Shown piece by piece: positions 35,277-44,980 of a DNA stretch of 64,000 nt. Numbering within the stretch: position 1 is the first letter of the stretch; the number at the start of each line of letters is the position of its first letter. A program made the translations under genes and the position numbers. The DNA is from Candidatus Thiodiazotropha endoloripes (lineage in GTDB: Bacteria > Pseudomonadota > Gammaproteobacteria > Chromatiales > Chromatiaceae): contig NZ_LVJW01000003.1 in the NCBI RefSeq assembly GCF_001708965.1, positions 744,001-808,000 on the forward strand. The letters are read 5' to 3'. The notes under the pieces were generated by a model. It made no database searches and had not been told where the DNA came from. It worked only from the letters and a program-made list of their open reading frames with translations.

Positions 35277-37925
35277 ATGAACAGATTGTCTTTCCAGATG
35301 TTGTCACTAGTGGTTTTGGTTTTACTATCAAACAGTGTGGCTATTGGCGCAGACTTTAAAATCGAGAAGGCGCTATGGAAAGCAGAAAAGTCTGTGCTGG
35401 TCGTCAAGGCCACTGCCGACAAAGGGCAGAGATTACGCATTGAAAATGCCTATGACTCAGCTCAGGTGTTAAAAGAGTCCAAGTTGAGAAAGGAGACTCT
35501 TACTGCCAGGCTTCGCTCACCGGAACAACTTCCCTGTCGTATCCGGGTTGTGAATTTGACGACGGGTCGTGAGGTGGAGAAGGATGTCATGAGCAGTGAG
35601 ACAAAACAGACTCCAGAAGGTTGCTATCCAACCAGTGACTCTGAACCAGCTGTCAACAAAGCACCTGTCGCAAATGCAGGTGTTGATCAGCAGAAACAGT
35701 TGCAAACAGGCCAAACCAGCTTGACAGTTACCCTCGATGGAAGTCGTTCAAGCGATCCGGACGGTACGGTTGCCGAGTATATCTGGTCAGGTTCACCTGA
35801 TCCTGCCGATATTGTCTCCCCCTCAATTACTCTGGGTGAAGGTTCTCATAAGCTCAGCTTGATCGTGGTAGATGATGAAGGTGAATCAAGTGCATCTGAT
35901 AGCGTGCTGATCACTGTTGAAGCAGTAGCTACAGAACCACCTCCGGTTAATGAAGCGCCTGTTGCCGATGCCGGAGCAAATCAGAATCATCAACTCAGTG
36001 TTGGACAGACCAGCCTGACTGTAACCCTGGATGGCAGTGGTTCTGCAGATCCGGACGGCTCTGTTGCCAGTTACCAATGGGATGGTATACCGAATCCAGA
36101 AGATACAGTTCTATCTGACGTAGCACTCACCGAAGGCAGCTACGAATTCACCCTGATGGTATCTGATGATCAAGGTGAAATGAGTGTTTCCGACAGTGTA
36201 TGGATTACGGTAAATGCAGCATCCACAGAACCGCCACAGACGGCTGCAGAGGCCCATGCCAGTATCGTTGTCTATGAAGGTCCCTCAACCTGCATCAGCT
36301 GCCATGAAGACCAGGCAGAGGCCATGCACGGTTCGGTGCACTATCAACAGTCCGGGTACACCCTAAACCTGACCAATGATATGACACCATTCAGCAGCAG
36401 CGGTTTACCCCGTGCCGGTGAGCGTGGTGATGGCGCTATCGGCATCAACACCTACTGTGGTTCCCATTTGAATTCACCCCGGTTTACCTGTGCGGGCTGT
36501 CATGTGGGCAACGGACGTTTCCCCGACTCCGAGCTGCCTCTTGATGAGACAGCGCGTCAGGCTGAACTGAGTAATATCGACTGCCTGATGTGCCATCAGG
36601 ATAGCTATAAGCGCTTCCCAACCGGTGAGTTCGAACCTCTGGAAATCGTCGAAATGGGTGCAGACGGTAAACCCGATCCAAACCTGCCTCCGATTGTCAG
36701 AACCGGTTCTCAGGGTATTCCTGTGGTTGATCCGGTCAGCCTTGATTTCGAGTTCGAGCCGGCCGATGCCAACAGTACCCTGGTGGATCTGGGTGGATCT
36801 CCGATGATGCAGGATCGTGTGTCTGCAGCACAATCAGTACACGCGACCACCAGAAAGTCATGCCTCAACTGTCATGCCAAAGCGGGTGGCGGAGACGGCA
36901 CCAAACGTGGTGATTTGTCATCCGCTCTGATCGATCCCGCTCCAAGCATTGACATCCATATGAGTTCAGGCGGTGAGAACCTCTCATGTGCCGATTGTCA
37001 TGACGCAGGCGGTCATCGTGTGAAAGGTCGTGGTCTTGATCTAAGACCGAATGATGTTGCTGAGCACTTTACCTGCGAAAGCTGCCACGATCAGCCTCAC
37101 GGCGACTACAGCAACCGTAATGGCAGCAGTCGTGATAAGCATGCCACCCGGGTTGCCTGTCAGACCTGCCATATTCCGACCTATGCCAAGGGAGTGCCTA
37201 CTGAAACCAATCGTGATTGGGAAGATCCGCACTTTTCAGCAGCAGCCTGTAACGGTCGCGGTGGCTGGTTGCCAAGAGAGGATAAGGCATTGAACCTGAC
37301 ACCGACCTACCACTGGTTCGATGGCACCAGTCAGGTCTATGTGCTGGGTGAAGATCTGGCGGACTACCCGGTAACTGTGCTGGAAGACGGTAGTGATGCG
37401 ATCACCCTTGGCCAACCCAATGGTTGGGTCAACACACAGAATGCCAAGATCTATCCTATGAAGGAGCATACCTCGAAGTCTGCCGTGCATGATGCAAGCA
37501 ACAGTCTGATTGCACATTCTACCTTTGAGTTCTTCCGCACCGGCAGTTTTGATACTGCGGTTCAGAGTGCACTGGAACAGACCGGTAGATCTGGCGACAG
37601 CTATAGTGTGAAAACTGTGCATACCTTCCAAACCCTCAACCATGGTGTGGAAGACTCCTCTGCAGCGTTGGAGTGCGGTGCCTGTCATGCAAGCCTGAGT
37701 GGTGGACCATTACGCATGGATCTGGCGAATGACCTGGGTTACGGCATGAAAGGCAATGAAGCCGAGGTTTGTACCCAGTGTCACGAGAACAAAGGCGGCA
37801 TGAGCTTCACCAAGGTGCATGAAAAGCATGTGAAGGATAAGGGCATTGATTGCTCAACCTGCCATGAGTTCAGCAGACCCGAGCGTGGTTTGAATGCAAA
37901 TGTTGCCCAATTCGTAGAGGACTAA
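35277..37925 (+). CDS. Decahaem c-type cytochrome with two PKD domains
   Basis: About 882 residues; start chosen at MNRLSFQML because it gives a clean signal peptide ending SVAIGA (ATGs at 35259 and 35268 are also in frame). After an N-terminal domain of about 100 residues come two PKD-like beta domains (each with ANAG/ADAG...LTVTLDGS...SDPDG). The cytochrome part begins near residue 340. Ten CXXCH motifs are visible: CISCH, CAGCH, CLMCH, CLNCH, CADCH, CESCH, CQTCH, CGACH, CTQCH and CSTCH. It is related to octahaem/OmcA-type families but not assignable to one. It is probably a periplasmic or surface electron carrier. A strong terminator follows. Confidence 0.85.
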   Translation: MNRLSFQMLSLVVLVLLSNSVAIGADFKIEKALWKAEKSVLVVKATADKGQRLRIENAYDSAQVLKESKLRKETLTARLRSPEQLPCRIRVVNLTTGREVEKDVMSSETKQTPEGCYPTSDSEPAVNKAPVANAGVDQQKQLQTGQTSLTVTLDGSRSSDPDGTVAEYIWSGSPDPADIVSPSITLGEGSHKLSLIVVDDEGESSASDSVLITVEAVATEPPPVNEAPVADAGANQNHQLSVGQTSLTVTLDGSGSADPDGSVASYQWDGIPNPEDTVLSDVALTEGSYEFTLMVSDDQGEMSVSDSVWITVNAASTEPPQTAAEAHASIVVYEGPSTCISCHEDQAEAMHGSVHYQQSGYTLNLTNDMTPFSSSGLPRAGERGDGAIGINTYCGSHLNSPRFTCAGCHVGNGRFPDSELPLDETARQAELSNIDCLMCHQDSYKRFPTGEFEPLEIVEMGADGKPDPNLPPIVRTGSQGIPVVDPVSLDFEFEPADANSTLVDLGGSPMMQDRVSAAQSVHATTRKSCLNCHAKAGGGDGTKRGDLSSALIDPAPSIDIHMSSGGENLSCADCHDAGGHRVKGRGLDLRPNDVAEHFTCESCHDQPHGDYSNRNGSSRDKHATRVACQTCHIPTYAKGVPTETNRDWEDPHFSAAACNGRGGWLPREDKALNLTPTYHWFDGTSQVYVLGEDLADYPVTVLEDGSDAITLGQPNGWVNTQNAKIYPMKEHTSKSAVHDASNSLIAHSTFEFFRTGSFDTAVQSALEQTGRSGDSYSVKTVHTFQTLNHGVEDSSAALECGACHASLSGGPLRMDLANDLGYGMKGNEAEVCTQCHENKGGMSFTKVHEKHVKDKGIDCSTCHEFSRPERGLNANVAQFVED

Positions 37926-37970
37926 AAAGGAGATGGCTTAACAGCAGGGACGCTGAATAGAACTCAATAC

Positions 37971-38004
37971 AAAACCCATCCTGTTATCAGGGTGGGTTTT
38001 TTTT
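37971..38004 (+). terminator. Rho-independent terminator after the decahaem cytochrome gene
   Basis: AAAACCCATCCTG and CAGGGTGGGTTTT form a stem with a short loop, followed by a run of eight T. Placed 46 bases after the stop codon. Confidence 0.9.
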
Positions 38005-38395
38005 GGACTACAGTTCTTGGGAAACATGAAATCTATATCATCAGTAGCATAATTAAATGGATGCCGCTCACCATATTAGCATGCTACTGAACAAGAAAAA
38101 TCAGTCCACTAATGAATGGTAATAAGCGTCGCAAATTGTATTGAGTGTTTGGAGTTGGACAGGACACATGCAGCAACATAAGCTCTGGTTTTTTGCACTC
38201 ATTGGAGGTGCTTGGCGTCTATTTTTATCTTGATTCAATGGCTCCAGACCGATCTGTATCAGTAAAGCCATGAGCCTTTAATCGCGTTCATTCGCGGACT
38301 TAAATCATAAACACAATCCGCTACAGGCTCCCAACACAGAATCCATCTCCACAATAGAGCAGGAATATCAGATCACTGGTCACTGGGATTGCAGG

Positions 38396-38872
38396 TCAAT
38401 CGTAGTCCGGTCCTTGCAGCACAACCAACACAAAGCCAAGATTCTGGTAGTCACGTATTTGTGCCGGGCCGGATGGTGAAACGTCGATATAGTCCGGAAA
38501 ATCCTCTGGAGTATATCCATCCCAACTGGCATGGGTGCCACAGACATGCAAATCGATCTCATCGGACCGTAGTTGACGGGCATCTTGATGAATTGAAGCC
38601 AGCAGACCATCGGCTTCGTCCGATAACAAGGCAAATTGTTCCCTGCCATGAGTGACCACGGCAATCGCCAGATCAGGAAAACGCTCCCGTAAACGGGCAC
38701 TGAGTTTTACTATTTTGGGCAGTGCCCAGCCCAGGGCATCATCATCATCCTCAAGAATCTCAAAGACCACTCCGGCCGGTTCTTCCTTGGCCTGCAGAAG
38801 ACGCTTGATCTCGGCATCGGCCAACAGTGGGTTGGTGAAGCAGAACATAAGTATGAGGGCGAAAAAACGCAT
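38396..38872 (-). CDS. Exported DsrE-family protein
   Basis: A 158-residue protein with a signal peptide (MRFFALILMFCFTNPLLAD). Its fold matches the DsrE/DsrF-like family: a VVFEILEDDDDALGWALPKIVKLS start, AIAVVTHGREQFAL, a conserved single Cys in DLHVCGTHASW, and a C-terminal FVLVVLQGPDY. Exported members are common in sulfur-oxidising bacteria. Unlike cytosolic DsrE they are not part of the DsrEFH sulfur relay, and their role is unclear. The single Cys could carry sulfur. Isolated gene. Confidence 0.8.
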   Translation of the reverse strand: MRFFALILMFCFTNPLLADAEIKRLLQAKEEPAGVVFEILEDDDDALGWALPKIVKLSARLRERFPDLAIAVVTHGREQFALLSDEADGLLASIHQDARQLRSDEIDLHVCGTHASWDGYTPEDFPDYIDVSPSGPAQIRDYQNLGFVLVVLQGPDYD

Positions 38873-39766
38873 CAGAAAATCCTATTAAGTTATGATCACG
38901 ACTTACTTGGTCGTCAGGTTAGTGGCATCTGAGTTGATAGACATTGGTCACTGCATCAAGTTTCAAAAAACACCATTAGCAATGACAGGCTCTTAAATCG
39001 ATGGTGACATGAAAAAATTTATCATAGGGTGAATCAGGATTGATATGGTTGATGGGTGCTTGATACAGTCCAATGGGAGAGCAGGGATAGTATCGATTAC
39101 CAAATGATGTGATGAACTATCGGTCCGGTCGTCAATTGGGATGTTTTTGAGATGAATCCCGATGGCCAGATATCCTCGAAAATATCGATAGTAATAGAGC
39201 CTGTTGGATTAGTGTTAGCAGGCCCTAAGTGATCGCACACGCCAATCCGGTCGATGAATATTCTGTAAAAAGGGTAACTGAGTCACTCCAGTTTCGATCT
39301 TCTCCATAACCGATTTTCGACCCAATTGCACGGTAACATTCACTTTGAAAGAGTATTTTCGTCCCTCTACACTGGGATTTACATTCCCATGCATGTTCTC
39401 CCAAGTTATTGGGGGGGCCGATGCCTCTGATGGCTCATCGGGAAAGGATTTTCAACCTCAGTTTTGCATAAGCTGTGGGGTATCTTAGGACCGGCAAAGG
39501 AGCAAGCCAGTGAACTCAGCATCCATCTCAAATCGGTCTCTACAGGGATTGGACCAGGTCCAGGTGTGCTGTTGTTACATGACTCAACTGTTCGGATATC
39601 GTCCCGCATCGCCTCCAAGGGCGGGTTGTCACCCGCTTGAGAAGCAATAGTTGTCTGAGAGTCGAGAAAGCTGACGACCAACAGTTTATTTGTGAGGGAA
39701 GTTGGAAGGATGCCTGTTGCACAGGATTTCCAGCAGTTTTGATTGTTCTAATAACGGAGGAGAGCG
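38873..39766. other. Intergenic region before the large peptidase-like gene
   Basis: About 890 bases with no supported gene. A 91-codon minus-strand frame at 39406-39681 has no ribosome-binding site and an atypical composition. The final bases carry a strong ribosome-binding site (ACGGAGGAGAG) for the next gene. Confidence 0.5.
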
Positions 39767-42700
39767 ATGAAACACCGCCTCGAAGCAGAACTTAACGCCA
39801 CCACCACCCGGGATGATGACGGCACCATCCGGGCAATCACATTCACTGAAAACGGCTCGGCAACCCAAGGCACCGCCACGGCAAAGTCTCATCTACGGCG
39901 GCTGGCGGACAAATTTGATCTTGATATGAGTGAGCTCGGTGAGCTCGATCGTAACGCGAACCATGTCGAGCCAAAAAAATCGGGACCATCGTTTCATCTT
40001 GCTGACAAAAAGAGCTTCTTCGATACCACCACCTATGTCTATGACCAGACCTACCTCGATACCCCGGTCTGGGGGGCGGGGATTTCAGTAACCCTGAACG
40101 ATGAAACCGGTCGTATTCTCTCAATCGTCAACACAAGCAAGGTGGGAATTGATGCTGAGCTTCCAGCAGCACGTGACATCAACCGCTACCGTAAACTTTT
40201 TTGCGCGGGTGAGTCGGGCCCAGCTGCAGAGGAGAGTCGATCAAAACAGGCGATTAACGCTGCAACATCACAGCTCACAGAGATTCTCGGTTCAAGTCTC
40301 GAGGGATCGGGTAAAGGCAAACAGCGAGCGACTCCTGAACTGATATCCGGGCGATTCTATGTGCATCAGCTCGACCGTGCACGACGACAGCATGACCTTC
40401 CGCAGCGATCTGAAAAACAGCAGGAGTATCCGGCTGAAGCACATGAGCATGAAGATTTGCCAACCCTGCCGCTTGCTGCCCTGTCAGATTCGTTGCAGGA
40501 TGGCAGCTGGCACCTCGTTGCTGAACTCATCATTCGGCTTCCCTACCAGGGGCATAAAATGAACTGGCGGTTGTTGGTCAGTGTTTCGGCAGACGAGATT
40601 CTCTATCTGCGTGCGCTGACTTCCCATGTCAACGGTTTGGTCTTTACCTATGATCCGATCATATCAACCGGGGATACGGCAAACGATGCGAGTCAAACAA
40701 ACGCTGTGCTCAATCCCCTACGTGACGATGTGGAGTTGCTCGGGCTTGATCCCGCCGTAGCAGGAACACAATCTCTCAGCGGCGAATATGTCCAGGTGAC
40801 GAATGTGCATAATCCCAATATCGCACCACCGACACAGCCTGAAGGTGTGGATTTCGATTACGAAGTGCGCACCGATGAGTTTCTCGCCGTCAATGCCTAC
40901 TATCACAACGACCGTTTTTTTCGTTTGGTTGAAGCATTGGGTTTTCCCCTGGATAGCTATTTCGATGGCACGAATTTTCCGATCGATGTTGACCACAGAG
41001 GATTCGGTGGCAGTAACAACGGCCACTGTATCGGTGACGGTGATGGAATCGACCATACCTGTTACGGTCGCATCGACAACACCGGCGGAACCCCAACCGG
41101 TAACGCTTCCGACTGGTATCTGGTGCTGCACGAACTTGGTGGACATGGCATCCTCTACGATCACGTGAACAGCGCCAACTTCGGTTTTGCCCACAGTGCC
41201 GGTGACAGCTTCGGTATGATTCTGAACGATCCCTATTCCGGATGGCACAATGGGGGTAACAATGATCGTTTTCTGCTCTGGCCCTATTCTGCTCTCGGAC
41301 GACGCTCAGACCGTGATCCTGCTGCCGGCTGGGGCTGGGGTGGCACCAATGACATCGGTAGTTACTCGTCAGAACAGATCCTCTCAACGACCCTGTTCCG
41401 TGCCTACCGCAGCATGGGTGGCGATTCAACAGACCTGACACGCCGTGAATTCTCGGCTCATTTCATGTGCTATTTAATGCTCCGTGCCGTCAGTACTCTG
41501 TCACCTGCGACCAATCCCAACTCCCCGGCTGGTTTCCTTGATGCGCTGTTGACCGCCGATGCTGGTGACTGGACCACCCGCGGACTCTCGGGTGGCGCCT
41601 ATGCGAAGGTTCTGGAATGGTCATTCGAGATGCAGGATCTGAATGACGGTAATCCACCACTCGTGGATGTCTATATCGATGATGGACGTGGTGGTGAGTA
41701 TGCGTATCTGGCCGATCACCGTGCCACCACAACCATCTGGAACCGGCATCAGCCCGATGGGGGAGGCACCCATGAGGAACCGGTGTTGGGCACCAATTAC
41801 GCCTATGTGAGAGTCAAAAACCGTGGCAGTTCGACTGCCGATCATGTCAACGTCCGGGGTTTCCACTGCAAGCCGATGGCGGGGCACCTTTGGCCGACAG
41901 ATTTCAAAACCATGGAGACCACGGAGATCGGCGCTGCTTCGATCCAACCGAACAATGGAGAAGAGATTGTCGTCGGTCCCTTTGAGTGGATTCCGAATCC
42001 GAATGAAGAGGGTGAAGACAGTATGATGATGGTGGTTTCGGCTGAAGGTGATGATGATCATGCTGACAAATACCATGCAGATCGCACCATCGAGGATTGG
42101 CGCCTCGTACCCAACGACAATAATATTGCGATCCGCAGCGTGCAACTGCGACCAAGACTGGTCACTGTATTACCCGATAACGGTGCTTTCATGAACGTAT
42201 GCATTGGGCGTTCGAAAGATATGATGCTGACCCTATCCAACAGCGGGTTTGGTATGCTATCGATTACCAACATCGTCTCGAATTCAGGTGAATTCATAGC
42301 ACCGGGTGTCGGCTCCTACCCGATTGTGATCGCTTCTGGTGACAGTATCGATGTTCCGATACGCTTCCAGCCCACATCCTTCGGTAACAAGACGGCCCTG
42401 ATACGAGTCTTCTCTAACGATCCCGATGGAATCCGTGTGCTGAATGTCTCTGGTAAATCCGCGCCACCTCGCCTGGTCTCGGTGATTGCCAATAATGGAG
42501 ACTTTGGCAACACCTGTGTCGGTGATTTCACCGACCGGATGTTGACCCTCTCCAACAGCGGCCACTGTTCACTGACCATCCAAAGTATCGACTCATCAAG
42601 TGGCGACTTTGTTGTGCCAAGCGTGTTGAGCTTTCCGGTGATGATCGGTGCGGGTGACTCTATCCAGGTTCCGATTCGATTCCAGCCTAACGATTTCGGC

Positions 42701-43228
42701 TCGAAAGCGGGTACTCTCAAGATCAAAAGTGATGATCCGCATGGCACGAAGACAATCCGTGTCAGTGGTAAGGCGCCGTCGGGGCGTCTCGCGATCAGTG
42801 GGTCGACCTGTATTGGTGGTGTCAAGGCCTGTTGTGTCGGTGAACGGACATTGACCCTGGCGAACTTGGGCCACTGCCCGTTACATGTATCGCATGTCGA
42901 TCTGGTCAGACAGAGTAAATACTGGAAGCTGATCAACAATCCGTTTCCGGCGACACTCCAACCAGGTGCAAGTCTCGATCTACTCATACGCTACAAAGCT
43001 GAAGAGAAGTGTCCTCGAGCACAAGGGATCGTGATCAAGAGCGATGATCCGAAAAATTCAAAACTGACTCTGGACCTGCTTGCCTACACGGTTTGGGAAA
43101 AGATCTCGACCAAGGAGTGTGGTGAATGCGGTTGCAATGAGAGTTGCTGTGATCGCGGATGTACACCGCAAAGCATCGATGCCTGCTGTTTCGATGAGGA
43201 GTGTACAGAGAAACCTGAAGACGGTTAA
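39767..43228 (+). CDS. Large HExxH zinc-peptidase-like protein with ASH-type repeats and Cys-rich tail
   Basis: A 1153-residue protein behind a strong ribosome-binding site. The N-terminal 330 or so residues resemble a propeptide. The middle contains a gluzincin motif HELGGH at residues 455-460, followed by FAHSAGDSFG; His476 stands where thermolysin-type enzymes have a Glu ligand. Residues about 640-780 form a CARDB-like beta region. Three tandem ASPM-SPD2-Hydin-like 'choice-of-anchor D' repeats follow (FGNTCVGDFTDRMLTLSNSG, VPIRFQPNDFGSKAG, SDDPHGTK), then a Cys-rich tail with about ten Cys. No signal peptide or membrane segment is visible, odd for such an extracellular-looking architecture. 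Substrate and localisation unknown. Confidence 0.75.
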   Translation: MKHRLEAELNATTTRDDDGTIRAITFTENGSATQGTATAKSHLRRLADKFDLDMSELGELDRNANHVEPKKSGPSFHLADKKSFFDTTTYVYDQTYLDTPVWGAGISVTLNDETGRILSIVNTSKVGIDAELPAARDINRYRKLFCAGESGPAAEESRSKQAINAATSQLTEILGSSLEGSGKGKQRATPELISGRFYVHQLDRARRQHDLPQRSEKQQEYPAEAHEHEDLPTLPLAALSDSLQDGSWHLVAELIIRLPYQGHKMNWRLLVSVSADEILYLRALTSHVNGLVFTYDPIISTGDTANDASQTNAVLNPLRDDVELLGLDPAVAGTQSLSGEYVQVTNVHNPNIAPPTQPEGVDFDYEVRTDEFLAVNAYYHNDRFFRLVEALGFPLDSYFDGTNFPIDVDHRGFGGSNNGHCIGDGDGIDHTCYGRIDNTGGTPTGNASDWYLVLHELGGHGILYDHVNSANFGFAHSAGDSFGMILNDPYSGWHNGGNNDRFLLWPYSALGRRSDRDPAAGWGWGGTNDIGSYSSEQILSTTLFRAYRSMGGDSTDLTRREFSAHFMCYLMLRAVSTLSPATNPNSPAGFLDALLTADAGDWTTRGLSGGAYAKVLEWSFEMQDLNDGNPPLVDVYIDDGRGGEYAYLADHRATTTIWNRHQPDGGGTHEEPVLGTNYAYVRVKNRGSSTADHVNVRGFHCKPMAGHLWPTDFKTMETTEIGAASIQPNNGEEIVVGPFEWIPNPNEEGEDSMMMVVSAEGDDDHADKYHADRTIEDWRLVPNDNNIAIRSVQLRPRLVTVLPDNGAFMNVCIGRSKDMMLTLSNSGFGMLSITNIVSNSGEFIAPGVGSYPIVIASGDSIDVPIRFQPTSFGNKTALIRVFSNDPDGIRVLNVSGKSAPPRLVSVIANNGDFGNTCVGDFTDRMLTLSNSGHCSLTIQSIDSSSGDFVVPSVLSFPVMIGAGDSIQVPIRFQPNDFGSKAGTLKIKSDDPHGTKTIRVSGKAPSGRLAISGSTCIGGVKACCVGERTLTLANLGHCPLHVSHVDLVRQSKYWKLINNPFPATLQPGASLDLLIRYKAEEKCPRAQGIVIKSDDPKNSKLTLDLLAYTVWEKISTKECGECGCNESCCDRGCTPQSIDACCFDEECTEKPEDG

Positions 43229-43344
43229 TGCAAACTGCGGGGGCCGTATTCGTACGGTTCCCGCCAGCAATCATAAAAAGTAGCGCATCCACTCTGTATG
43301 TTTCATTGACTGTTCCTGCAACAACCCCCTGGTACGGTAATCAT

Positions 43345-44661
43345 CTATTGGTTTTTCAGATAATCGATTAAAGCTGCACGTTTTTCACCATCCGGGATTT
43401 TCTGCAGTGGCATTTTGGAGCCGGGAACCACGTGATTGGGTCCTTTAACAAACAGCTCATCCATGGTCTGTTCTGTCCAAACCAGATCGGATTGGATTAA
43501 ACCCTGTGAATAGGGGTATTCAGCGAGTGTGCCTGCCTTCCGACCCATGATTTTATACAGGGATGGTCCAGCACGATTGGTCACTTCGGGATTGAGACTG
43601 TGACAGACACTGCATTTCCGCGCAAACTGCAACTCACCAAGGGGCACTCCAGTGGTTACCTGAAAACGTCTCTGTTGATGGTGCTTACCCCAGTCCGTAC
43701 TATCGGTGTCCGATATCTTCCAGAATTTAACCTCATCATCAAGAGAGCCAAAATAGATACCCTTGCCATCAGCGGTAAAAGCCAGAGCCCATACCGGTCC
43801 GGGTATGCCTGATGTTTCACCGATCACTGACCACTCCTGGGTGTCCCATACTCTGATCACGCCATCGATGCCGCCACTGGCAATCAGACCATGTTTGTCC
43901 GATACCGCGAGTCCCATCACGGGTTTTTCATGGGGTATGAGTACCTTGGAGATGGTGGTGGACGTTACATCGAGTAGCTGCACATCACCATTACTCGTAC
44001 CGAACAGAATCTTATCCGAATACCAACGCATGATGTTGATTGGCCAGTCGTGGTCATGAAGAATTTTGATGAAATCACCGGTCTTTGTATCCCAGCTTCT
44101 AACTTTTCCATCATAACCACCCGAATAGACGGTTTGTCCATCATGTGATAAGAGTACAGCGTGCATGGTTTGTTGATGCACCTTGATCTCATGCAGAGGT
44201 TGTCTGGATGCCAGATCCCACAGACGAACAGTGCCATCCCAACTTGCCGATGCCAGCATTTTTCCATCCACTGTGATATCGACAGAAACCACTTTGGCCT
44301 GGTGTCCGACAAACCGGTGTAACAACTTTTGTTGTTTTACATCCCATAGATAGATTGTGCCGTCATCTCCACTGGAGACAGCCTCAACCCCTGAGGGCAG
44401 AAAGCGAACCTCACTCACGGCACCCCGGTGTTCCAGGAAACGTTTTGTACTCTTAGGCTGAGGGTTATCAAGATCCCACAACATGACGGTGTAGTCGAGA
44501 CTGCCGGAGATGGCCTGTTTGCCGTCGGGACTGATCGAAACGCAATTGACCGGACCTCCATGACCACTGAGCTGCTTGTTGGGTTCAGGAGATTCAGCAC
44601 CTGTTGACGAAATATGACTGAACAACAGGAAAGCAAAAAAAACATTTTTTAAAGCTTTCAT
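43345..44661 (-). CDS. WD40-repeat protein fused to a cytochrome c domain
   Basis: A 438-residue exported protein. After a signal peptide (ending SSTGAES) come seven WD40 repeats forming one beta-propeller (GHGGPVNCVSISPDGKQAISG, VMLWDL, IYLWDV, VRLWDL). A class I cytochrome c domain at about 335-438 has the haem motif CSVCH, a NRAGPSLYKIMGRKAGT loop and an axial-Met candidate in PGSKMPLQKIP. The domain order suggests a periplasmic electron carrier docked on a protein-interaction propeller. Partner unknown; the neighbouring hydrolase-like gene is in the same direction, 319 bases upstream. Confidence 0.88.
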   Translation of the reverse strand: MKALKNVFFAFLLFSHISSTGAESPEPNKQLSGHGGPVNCVSISPDGKQAISGSLDYTVMLWDLDNPQPKSTKRFLEHRGAVSEVRFLPSGVEAVSSGDDGTIYLWDVKQQKLLHRFVGHQAKVVSVDITVDGKMLASASWDGTVRLWDLASRQPLHEIKVHQQTMHAVLLSHDGQTVYSGGYDGKVRSWDTKTGDFIKILHDHDWPINIMRWYSDKILFGTSNGDVQLLDVTSTTISKVLIPHEKPVMGLAVSDKHGLIASGGIDGVIRVWDTQEWSVIGETSGIPGPVWALAFTADGKGIYFGSLDDEVKFWKISDTDSTDWGKHHQQRRFQVTTGVPLGELQFARKCSVCHSLNPEVTNRAGPSLYKIMGRKAGTLAEYPYSQGLIQSDLVWTEQTMDELFVKGPNHVVPGSKMPLQKIPDGEKRAALIDYLKNQ

Positions 44662-44980
44662 TTGTATTTCCTTTTATATCGGCAAACTGCGAACAAAAAG
44701 GCGTGGAAAGGGAATGATAAACCGAAATCTGCCTATTGCTACAAGCAATGCTCTACCAATGGCTGATATTTTAATTGCAATGCAATTGAACTTTGTTTGC
44801 TACGTATGTGATTTAAATGAACTATTTTGTTGAACAAAAAATCCCATCAAAAAATTAATGGATTGCCGCAGCCTATGGATCTAAACTTGTTTGGAACGTA
44901 AATATCAGAACTCTCACCTGATGATCCGCCGCCTATCTGTTATATCGGCAACACTATTTTCGATGCTCAATTGGGTCAAA
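44662..44980. other. Intergenic region between hydrolase-like and WD40-cytochrome genes
   Basis: About 320 AT-rich bases that should hold the promoter of the WD40-cytochrome gene. A plus-strand frame starting at 44891 runs antisense into the hydrolase gene and is not called. No hairpin was recognised. Confidence 0.5.

Noticed and set aside
39406-39681. 91-codon minus-strand frame before the large peptidase-like gene
   Set aside because: No start signal, unlikely composition, and no similarity I can recognise.
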